From: a virus
Length of the DNA: 64,000 nucleotides
Reading direction: 5' to 3' (one strand)
IMG/VR virus record: IMGVR_UViG_3300046724_000152
Span: 1 to 64,000 of that record
Shown here in pieces: positions 47,037 through 54,025 of this stretch (the first letter of the stretch is position 1; the number at the start of each line of letters is the position of its first letter). The translations under genes and the position numbers were made by a program. The notes below the pieces were generated by a model. It was not told the DNA's origin. It saw only the letters and a program-made list of their open reading frames with translations, and did no database searches.

Positions 47037-47986
47037 AACATCCCTCTCAGTTGTTCGATGGTTAACCAATCGACATTAGTGTCGCTGGTGTAGCGCCATC
47101 CTGGAGGCACACGATTCTCGTAGTCTCTTTTTTTATGTCCAGGCTGGTCGATGCAGTAGAAGTTTGCGAAATCGGTTGTGTTCAGGCTTTCGTCTTCGGT
47201 GATCAGTGTCTCGTGGATTTTTTCTCCAGGTCTGATGCCGGTGTTGAATTCCAGAAATCCGTAATCGTCGCAAACAGCAACTGCAAGATCTCTGATTCTA
47301 ATCGATGGAATCTTCGGTATGAGAATCTTCGAGTGAATTCCGACACTAGCCAACTCCTCTGCGTAGAGGACCAGCTTAACGCTCTGATCCATGGTGATCC
47401 AGAACCGCGTCATTCTTTCATCGGTAACCTTGAGGACTTTGCCCTCCGCCTTTCGCTTCTTAAATAATGGAAGAACAGAACCCCGCGAACCGGCAACATT
47501 GCCATATCGCACAACATTGTAATGGCACCCGCCAGCGGCCAAGGCATTCGCTGCGACAAATATCTTTTCCGCTGCAAGCTTCGATGCACCATAAAGGTTG
47601 ATTGGATTAACGGCCTTATCTGTCGATAGTGCGACAACTCGCTGGACCTTAGCTCTGAGCGAAGCCTTAACCACATTCTCAGCCCCTGTGACATTGGTGG
47701 CGATGCATTCGGTTGGATTGTACTCGGCGGTCGGCACGATCTTCAGCGCGGCGGCATGGATCACGGTATCGATGCCACGCATTGCCATCTCCAGACGGTC
47801 GAGGTCGCGGACATCGCCAATGAAGAAGCGCAATCGCTCGTCGTTGAAGCTATGCGCCATCTCCTCCTGGGTATGTTCGCCCCTGGAGTAGATTGCGATT
47901 CGCTCGACACTCGGATCCTTGAGTATCCGACTGGCGAAGGCTTGGCCGAACGAGCCTGAGCCGCCAGTGATCAGGACGGATTTCAT
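47033..47986 (-). CDS. pseB: UDP-GlcNAc 4,6-dehydratase, PseB-like
   Basis: A 317-residue protein. MKSVLITGGSGSFGQAFASR (GG-S/T-GSFG), YSRGEHTQEEM, FFIGDVRDLDRLEMAMRGID, VIHAAALKIVPTAEYNPTEC, VVALSTDKAVNPINLYGASK (S-T-D-K-A, Y-G-A-S-K) and VRYGNVAGSRGSVLPLF are hallmarks of PseB/FlaA1-type inverting 4,6-dehydratases. The length agrees with PseB (about 330). It would make the 4-keto sugar that begins pseudaminic-type synthesis. Confidence 0.88.
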   Translation of the reverse strand: MKSVLITGGSGSFGQAFASRILKDPSVERIAIYSRGEHTQEEMAHSFNDERLRFFIGDVRDLDRLEMAMRGIDTVIHAAALKIVPTAEYNPTECIATNVTGAENVVKASLRAKVQRVVALSTDKAVNPINLYGASKLAAEKIFVAANALAAGGCHYNVVRYGNVAGSRGSVLPLFKKRKAEGKVLKVTDERMTRFWITMDQSVKLVLYAEELASVGIHSKILIPKIPSIRIRDLAVAVCDDYGFLEFNTGIRPGEKIHETLITEDESLNTTDFANFYCIDQPGHKKRDYENRVPPGWRYTSDTNVDWLTIEQLRGML

Positions 47987-50019
47987 GCGGACTTTCTTAA
48001 GGATTGACCGGCGATAGTACCTTTGAGGCGACTCGACATGATGCCTTGCTGCAAGACATCATTGATTACATCCATGGTATGTTTATAGGCTCGACGGATG
48101 ATCTCGATCTCTGGATCTTTAATGGCGTAAGATACGCAATTAGCATTCAGGATCAGCACACCCATCCGCGCCATTTCCTGGGTGAACAGAGCCTGGATCT
48201 GTTCCTTGGTTGCGCCAAGGAAATCATGAACGTCCAGTTTCAGGAGCGGTGGCGAGCCACGAAACGCAATTGGACCAGAATAGTGTGATGTTCTTTCAAG
48301 TAGCGGTGCTTCAGATCGGATCTTCAATCCAACAGAGTATAGATGATCAAGGACGTTCTCCCGTTCCATCTTCTTGATAGTGGCGAGTGCAGCAGCCATC
48401 GACAGAGTGTCACCAAAGAAGGTGCCGGAGAAGAACACGCCGAGGTGGCCGTTCAGCATCTTCATGATCCCGGCATCACCGACCAGAGCCGAGATCGGCA
48501 TTCCGTTGGCCATCGACTTGCCGAAGCAAGCAAGATCGGGTGTGACACCAAAATACTCCTGACCACCGCCCATGGCGTAACGGAAGCCAGTCTGGATCTC
48601 ATCGAAGATCAGAATGATTTCGTTCCTGGTACACCATGACCGTAATGCCTGGAGGTATTCCCTGTCGTGGGTTGGCTCGACAATGACGGCGGCGACATCG
48701 CTCCAGTCTTCGCCCCAGTCTCTTAATTCATCGAGATCACCGTATTCGATCTTGTGTGACAGATTGGTTACGGATTCTGGAATTCCTTTGTTCTTTCCTT
48801 CCAGTGTTGAGGCTGACCAATCAGCCCAGCCATGGTAGGATCCGATTAGAATATGATCCCGTTCGGTGTAGGCCCTGGCCAGCCTGACTGCCGCCGATGT
48901 CACATCGGTACCGGACTTGCCGAACTGGACCTTATCGGCACAAGGAATCAGGTCGCACAGCTTCTCGCTTAACTCACATTCAAGCTTGGTGGCCAGACTG
49001 AAGCTCATGCCGCAGTTCAGTTGCCGCCGCACCGCCTCATCAACGTCAGGATCGCGGTAACCTAGGACAACAGGAAGTAGAGCATTAACAAGATCAACAT
49101 AGTCGTTCCCATCAACATCAAAAATCCTCGCACCATCGCCATGAGAGGCGAATAGTGGAGCCCCGCCCCTGGGATACCAAAGAGCAGACTTCGAGTATGT
49201 TTGGGACCCAAGGGGAATTGTCCTGGTGGCTCGTACCAGCAGCTCATCTGACCGTTGATATGTTCGTTCTGGTAATCGTTCTCCAGCGAGGTCCTGGTAG
49301 AACCGCTCATTTCGAATGGCTCCAGCATTGATTTGCCTCAGGTGTGGGTTGTCATCGAGGATCCGCATGATATGCATGCATGTCGGCGGGAAAGCCAGCG
49401 GCAGTTGCTTGGCGATTTCCTTGCACAGCTCGTAGTCTTCCTTGGTGTCGAGGACCCATCGCTCCTTGTGTGCCCCAGGAAACGGGCAAATCAGGTATTC
49501 CTGGGAGAACCGATCCCGGTTGCGGATGATCCACTGTGTCACACAGTCCCGATCTGTCTTCCTGGTGGTCTCTCTCCAGGCTGTTTCCAGCGCATCGAAG
49601 GTGAGACACTCGACATCCAATCCGTCTGGCCATGTCGGCTGGTTGGAACAGTACGAAGCACCCGTCGTCTTTTGTAGTTGGACGACCTGTCCGACCACAT
49701 AAGGGTCGAGGAACGGACAATCACAGGTGATTCGCAGGATAATGTCGGCTTTATAGTCTTTCGCACATTGATAATAGCGGTTCAGCACATCCTTTTCTGA
49801 GCCACGGAAGCAATCGATGCGGTTCTGTCTGCAATCCTTGGCTAGAACATCATCGGATTCCAGCGTGGTGGTGGCGATCACCACCTGATTGACTCCTGGA
49901 GAGTTGACTAACGCCCGCCAGACCCAGCGATACACCGGCATGCCTCCGAGTGGAGCCATCACCTTGCCAGGGAACCGCGTCGAGCCCATCCTAGCCTGGG
50001 CAATCGCAACGACTTTCAT
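47983..50019 (-). CDS. Fusion: SpsF/PseF-type cytidylyltransferase + class III aminotransferase
   Basis: A 678-residue fusion. Residues 1-240: MKVVAIAQARMGSTRFPGKV, LGGMPVYRWVWRALV and LRITCDCPFLDPYVV are nucleotidyltransferase motifs of the SpsF/NeuA class that activates sugar acids. Residues 255-678: PLGSQTYSKSALWYPRGGAP, FGKSGTDVTSAAVRLARA, LIGSYHGWADWSAST, LIFDEIQTGFRYAMGGGQEY (PLP Asp) and LACFGKSMANGMPISALVGD (PLP Lys) identify a glutamate-1-semialdehyde-like class III aminotransferase. Both modules look complete. Confidence 0.85.
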   Translation of the reverse strand: MKVVAIAQARMGSTRFPGKVMAPLGGMPVYRWVWRALVNSPGVNQVVIATTTLESDDVLAKDCRQNRIDCFRGSEKDVLNRYYQCAKDYKADIILRITCDCPFLDPYVVGQVVQLQKTTGASYCSNQPTWPDGLDVECLTFDALETAWRETTRKTDRDCVTQWIIRNRDRFSQEYLICPFPGAHKERWVLDTKEDYELCKEIAKQLPLAFPPTCMHIMRILDDNPHLRQINAGAIRNERFYQDLAGERLPERTYQRSDELLVRATRTIPLGSQTYSKSALWYPRGGAPLFASHGDGARIFDVDGNDYVDLVNALLPVVLGYRDPDVDEAVRRQLNCGMSFSLATKLECELSEKLCDLIPCADKVQFGKSGTDVTSAAVRLARAYTERDHILIGSYHGWADWSASTLEGKNKGIPESVTNLSHKIEYGDLDELRDWGEDWSDVAAVIVEPTHDREYLQALRSWCTRNEIILIFDEIQTGFRYAMGGGQEYFGVTPDLACFGKSMANGMPISALVGDAGIMKMLNGHLGVFFSGTFFGDTLSMAAALATIKKMERENVLDHLYSVGLKIRSEAPLLERTSHYSGPIAFRGSPPLLKLDVHDFLGATKEQIQALFTQEMARMGVLILNANCVSYAIKDPEIEIIRRAYKHTMDVINDVLQQGIMSSRLKGTIAGQSLRKSA

Positions 50020-50915
50020 TCCAGTCCCGCCTGTTTACGAACCTCAAGACAGATTTTGAGAACCTCAAGACCTTCTTCACCGGTACAGCCGATGGTTTCT
50101 TTGCCATCGATGCGGTCCAGGAATGCCTGCATTTCTTCAACATAATTTTCGTTCCAGGTGTCGAAGCCTTGATAACTATCAATAGGTCGCTCAATACCGA
50201 AGACGGCACCATTCCTATTCACAAGGTCACAGGAGATGCGACCATTATCACCAATGATGGTGAAGAACCTTAATTCCGGTCTTGTAACGTAATCCAGATG
50301 AACCGTAGTTCGACATCCTATGTCATGCGTTAAGAGAATATCCGATATATCGTCCTTGCCATTAGTGAGGCAAGTCGATGAGCCAGCAACGATAGCAGGG
50401 CCAAGAAGGTAAAGAGCAAGATCCAACTCATGGCTCCAATTGAGAATAACACCATCGCGTAGATAATGAGGTCGGTCGTTGTATTGACCGAGTGTAAAAT
50501 TGGCCCAGATTGGCTTTCCAATAATCCCAGCACCTAACCACTCCTTGGCTTTCTTGACGCAGCTATGGTAGCGGAGATTGTAGCCAACCATTGCTCTTTG
50601 GTTAAACGAGCTTGGCTCAACTATCGCCGGTAGAAGTATGTCGTATTCTTGTTGTGTGGTGGCGATTGGTTTCTCAATTAATATCGGTTTTGGATGTGTC
50701 ACTATAATATGTTTATAGTGCTGATCTGTCGGGCTGGCGATGACGAATGCATCCAAATTTATCAGCCTTGATTCCGGCCATAGCCTCCAGAAGGAAGGGA
50801 AATCCTCTGCGGCCACCTCGGGATCAAAACCAACAACATTATGGCCCATAGCCATGAGATTCTTGGCATGCCTCATGCCGATACTGCCAAGCCCAATCAC
50901 ACCGACTGTTTTCAT
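50016..50915 (-). CDS. Gfo/Idh/MocA oxidoreductase
   Basis: A 299-residue protein. MKTVGVIGLGSIGMRHAKNL (Rossmann GxGxxG), DAFVIASPTDQHYKHI and PILIEKPIATTQQEYDILLP (EKP) are the family signature; LNWSHELDLALYLLG matches the conserved H-D/E-x-x-x. It acts on a sugar or a sugar-acid precursor. 4-nt overlaps with both neighbours. Confidence 0.82.
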   Translation of the reverse strand: MKTVGVIGLGSIGMRHAKNLMAMGHNVVGFDPEVAAEDFPSFWRLWPESRLINLDAFVIASPTDQHYKHIIVTHPKPILIEKPIATTQQEYDILLPAIVEPSSFNQRAMVGYNLRYHSCVKKAKEWLGAGIIGKPIWANFTLGQYNDRPHYLRDGVILNWSHELDLALYLLGPAIVAGSSTCLTNGKDDISDILLTHDIGCRTTVHLDYVTRPELRFFTIIGDNGRISCDLVNRNGAVFGIERPIDSYQGFDTWNENYVEEMQAFLDRIDGKETIGCTGEEGLEVLKICLEVRKQAGLE

Positions 50916-51064
50916 TTAGGCACACAATAGAGGTATTTCCATTTATCTTTATGAAGAGTCTCCATTGCGGCGCGACATGATTGCTCCGAATTAAACTCAA
51001 TAGAGTAAGGTACATATCCGCTATAAACAGCAACAAACATTATCAAGATCCATGGTGTCATCAT
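50912..51064 (-). CDS. Small membrane or exported protein
   Basis: A 50-residue protein from ATG 51064 (GGAGAAGAA before it): MMTPWILIMFVAVYSGYVPY then SEQSCRAAMETLHKDKWKYL and YCVPK. An N-terminal hydrophobic segment and two cysteines suggest export. Unknown. Confidence 0.55.
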   Translation of the reverse strand: MMTPWILIMFVAVYSGYVPYSIEFNSEQSCRAAMETLHKDKWKYLYCVPK

Positions 51065-51666
51065 TTCTTCTCCGGGAATGCGTTTTTGAGATCCTTCTTG
51101 AGGATCGTAACGCTGGTTTCGTTTTGAATGGTTCGCCCATAGAGCGAATAGCCGGGATGGCTGAGCCACAGATTGGCAAAGTCGTAGTGATACGAGAACA
51201 GCCCAGGCTTATGCTTGTAGGGGACTCGGTGTGCAGCGGCTGGCGTGAAGTCATGGACGATGAGAAATCCACCATCCTGTAGAACCTGATCTCCCTCGAA
51301 TGCGATTTCGAAATAGTCCTCGGGGTCACAGAGATAGAGACACCATCCGTAGATCAGAAGATCTGCCAAGTTTGGTGAGAAATGATGCGAGAGCTTGTCT
51401 GCGGTGCCAGCCCAGACCTGGACCTTGGATTGTCCTCTGGTCGAGATATAACACGGATCAATCCCCTCGACCTCACAGTCGTATCTCTGTTCGATGATGG
51501 CGAGCCGCCAGCCATTGGAACAGCCAATCTCAACCGCTCTCTTTGGTTTGATGTTGTATACCTCAAGCGCTTGCAGGACCGGATCGTTCTTTCCGGTCAG
51601 CTTGGCTTCATTGCGCTTCAGCCATTCGGCTCCCTCGCCAAGGGCGAAGACTCTAGATTGCTTCAT
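51061..51666 (-). CDS. SAM-dependent methyltransferase
   Basis: A 201-residue protein from ATG 51666. RAVEIGCSNGWRLAIIEQRY is the SAM-binding motif I (E-x-G-x-x-x-G), DCEVEGIDPCYI is motif II, and LADLLIYGWCLYLCDPEDYF followed by LQDGGFLIVHDF completes a class I methyltransferase. It may methylate the sugar or a related molecule. Confidence 0.82.
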   Translation of the reverse strand: MKQSRVFALGEGAEWLKRNEAKLTGKNDPVLQALEVYNIKPKRAVEIGCSNGWRLAIIEQRYDCEVEGIDPCYISTRGQSKVQVWAGTADKLSHHFSPNLADLLIYGWCLYLCDPEDYFEIAFEGDQVLQDGGFLIVHDFTPAAAHRVPYKHKPGLFSYHYDFANLWLSHPGYSLYGRTIQNETSVTILKKDLKNAFPEKK

Positions 51667-52178
51667 GGTGCGAATTTTCCAAAGGTCCACATGCTCATCG
51701 GCTGACCGTCAAACAGGAAATGACCGGGAACGACTGCCTCTTGGCTCATTCCATACTCGGTGCAAATTTTGATCATTTTGACGTTTGCTACCATGCAGCC
51801 CGCCTCGATTTTTCTGATTTGCTTTCTGGCAAACAGATAATCACAGACCGCCTTCCAGGCTTCGTAGCCATAGCCGTTGCCCCACTGGGTCCTGTCTCCG
51901 ATCATGATGGCGACATTGGCGAGGTTGTTTTTGTCGTCCACATTGACTGATATCGATCCAATCGCGGCATAGGATGTCAGCAACCGAATCGTATTGGTGC
52001 TGTTAGGTTCCACGGTCGCGGCGGAGTACCAATAATCAAGTTGGGTGTCCGCTGAGTGGGTGTAGTGCCGGTGTTCCGAGTATTTGACGACCTCTGGATC
52101 GTTCAGCCATTCCGCAAATTGCGGTGCATCCGAAGTGTGGACCGGACCAATCTCTAGACGTGGAGATTTCAGAATCAT
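51663..52178 (-). CDS. GNAT acetyltransferase, PseH/RimJ-like
   Basis: A 171-residue protein. LKSPRLEIGPVHTSDAPQFA (typical RimJ/PseH opening), ANVAIMIGDRTQWGNGYGYE (R-x-x-x-x-G-Y-G-x-E acetyl-CoA loop) and IEAGCMVANVKMIKICTEYG (N-x-x-M-I) match the GNAT_3 type. In the pathway it would acetylate the 4-amino sugar made by the DegT enzyme. Confidence 0.8.
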   Translation of the reverse strand: MILKSPRLEIGPVHTSDAPQFAEWLNDPEVVKYSEHRHYTHSADTQLDYWYSAATVEPNSTNTIRLLTSYAAIGSISVNVDDKNNLANVAIMIGDRTQWGNGYGYEAWKAVCDYLFARKQIRKIEAGCMVANVKMIKICTEYGMSQEAVVPGHFLFDGQPMSMWTFGKFAP

Positions 52179-52339
52179 TTCTTTTTTACCGTTGCTTTGA
52201 TGTGTCTGACCACCTCCAGAAGCTGCTGTGCCAGGAACAGGATCTCCGGAGACTCGGCGGAGCGGCCACCCCAGCGGGTGAGGTAATCCACCTTGTTTGT
52301 TAGTTGTCTCTCAAGCTCGATGGCCTCGTCCTTGGTCAT
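52175..52339 (-). CDS. Small helical protein, first gene of sugar operon
   Basis: A 54-residue gene from ATG 52339: MTKDEAIELERQLTNKVDYL, then TRWGGRSAESPEILFLAQQL and EVVRHIKATVKKK. The longer open frame is not supported. GAGGTACC lies upstream. A small adaptor-like coiled coil; unknown. Confidence 0.65.
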   Translation of the reverse strand: MTKDEAIELERQLTNKVDYLTRWGGRSAESPEILFLAQQLLEVVRHIKATVKKK

Positions 52340-52362
52340 GGTACCTCCTCGATCATGGGTAG

Positions 52363-52373
52363 CCCAATTTGGG
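52363..52373. promoter_or_regulatory. Palindrome CCCAATTTGGG, candidate operator A, second copy
   Basis: The exact reverse complement of the site at 21863-21873, in the gap between the sugar operon (leftward) and the packaging genes (rightward). CTATCCACAG at 52411-52420 resembles a DnaA box. Same-sequence sites at two divergent junctions suggest one regulator for both. Confidence 0.6.
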
Positions 52374-52432
52374 TTTGATTGCCCACAACTATCTCGCACC
52401 CTATAGTTCGCTATCCACAGGTCCGTGCTTTC

Positions 52433-54025
52433 ATGATCCTCAACAAGATGGCCAAGGCTGCTACGCAGATTGCCAAGTTGAAGGAGCGTGATGTCTATGA
52501 AGGCACCCTGATCGAGTTTGCCGAATACGTCTGGCCGGTGGTGGAACCTGCGATTCCCTTCATCCGTGGCTGGGCCATCGAGGCGATTGCCGAGCATCTC
52601 CAGGCTGTTACCGATGGCTACATCAAGCGGCTGTTGATGAACGTGCCGCCGGGATTCACCAAGTCCCTGATGACCGATGTGTTCTGGCCCGCCTACGAGT
52701 GGGGTCCCAAGAACATGCCGTGGCTGCGGTATGTCTGCGCTTCCTACTCCAACCACCTGACCGAACGAGACAACATGCGATGCCGCAACATCGTGATCTC
52801 GGATCGCTATCAGCGGATGTGGGGCTCCCGGTTCAAGATCTCCAACGAGCAGTTCACCAAGATCAAGTTCGCCAACGACCATACCGGGTGGAAGCTGGCG
52901 ACCTCGGTGGGCGGCATCGGCGTCGGCGAGCGGGGGGATCGGTTCATCATTGACGACCCGAACAACACCATGGACATGGAGTCCGAACAGGTCCGGGACA
53001 CCACCAACCTGTGGTTTACCGAGGTCGTTCCCGACCGCCTGAACAACCCCCAGGAAAGCGCAATTGTCATTATACAACAAAGGCTTCATGAGGATGATGT
53101 GAGCGGAATCGCGCTGTCTCGGGAGATGGGATACACCCACCTGATGATCCCGATGGAGCATGACACATCAAGGCATTGTGTGACTGTTTTGGGGCTAAAT
53201 GATGATAATAGCCCCAAGACCTGGGAGGATCCACGGAAAGAAGACGGCGAGCTGGCTTGGCCGGAGCGGTTTACCCAGAAGGTTTGCGAAGATCTGGAGC
53301 GGGATAAGGGTCCCCACGCCTGGGCCGGTCAGTACATGCAGAGCCCGGAACCCCGTGGCGGGTCGATCATCAAGCGGGATTTCTGGCAGTTGTGGGAGGA
53401 AGACAAGTTTCCGGAGTTTGAGTACATCCTGGGGTCGGTGGACACCGCCTATACGGACAAAGAAGAGAACGATCCCAGTGCCTTGACCATCTGGGGTGTG
53501 TTCCGCGACATCAACAAGAACCCCAAGATGATGCTGATGTATGCTTGGCAGGAAAGATTACAGTTTCACGAGCTGCTTCAGAAGCTTATCGCCACCTGCA
53601 CCATCGGCATCGGACCCAAGAAGGGCCCCCAGTTCCGGGTGGACCGGCTGCTGATCGAGTCCAAGGCCAGCGGGCTGTCGGTTGTCCAGGAACTGCATCG
53701 CCTGATCCAGGCCACCGGCAAGATGGGTGTCGAGTCGAATTCTGTCAAAGGCGACAAATACGCCCGACTGCAATCGGTTCAGCATCTATTCTCCGATGGC
53801 ATGATCTATGCGCCTGACCGCTCCTTTGCCGACATGGTGATCGATCAGTGTGCGGTGTTTCCCAAGGGATCACGCGACGACTTGGTCGACTCGACCTCTC
53901 AGGCGCTGAAGTATCTGCGTGACACCGGCTTTGCATTGCGGCGCGAGGAATACTCTGTAGAAGCTCATGAGGAAATGCTGTACCGTGGTCCATCTTATAA
54001 CGCTCCGATTTACGGTAATTATTGA
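52433..54025 (+). CDS. terL: Large terminase subunit
   Basis: A 530-residue protein from ATG 52433 (a TTG at 52379 is the alternative). LLMNVPPGFTKSLMTDVFWP is a Walker A (P-P-G-x-T-K-S), RFIIDDPNNTMD a Walker B, and SVDTAYTDKEENDPSALTIW, LLIESKASGLSVVQEL and DDLVDSTSQALKYLRDTG form the RNase H-like nuclease with Asp residues in place. It drives DNA packaging. Terminase-portal-scaffold-capsid order supports the call. Confidence 0.93.
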   Translation: MILNKMAKAATQIAKLKERDVYEGTLIEFAEYVWPVVEPAIPFIRGWAIEAIAEHLQAVTDGYIKRLLMNVPPGFTKSLMTDVFWPAYEWGPKNMPWLRYVCASYSNHLTERDNMRCRNIVISDRYQRMWGSRFKISNEQFTKIKFANDHTGWKLATSVGGIGVGERGDRFIIDDPNNTMDMESEQVRDTTNLWFTEVVPDRLNNPQESAIVIIQQRLHEDDVSGIALSREMGYTHLMIPMEHDTSRHCVTVLGLNDDNSPKTWEDPRKEDGELAWPERFTQKVCEDLERDKGPHAWAGQYMQSPEPRGGSIIKRDFWQLWEEDKFPEFEYILGSVDTAYTDKEENDPSALTIWGVFRDINKNPKMMLMYAWQERLQFHELLQKLIATCTIGIGPKKGPQFRVDRLLIESKASGLSVVQELHRLIQATGKMGVESNSVKGDKYARLQSVQHLFSDGMIYAPDRSFADMVIDQCAVFPKGSRDDLVDSTSQALKYLRDTGFALRREEYSVEAHEEMLYRGPSYNAPIYGNY

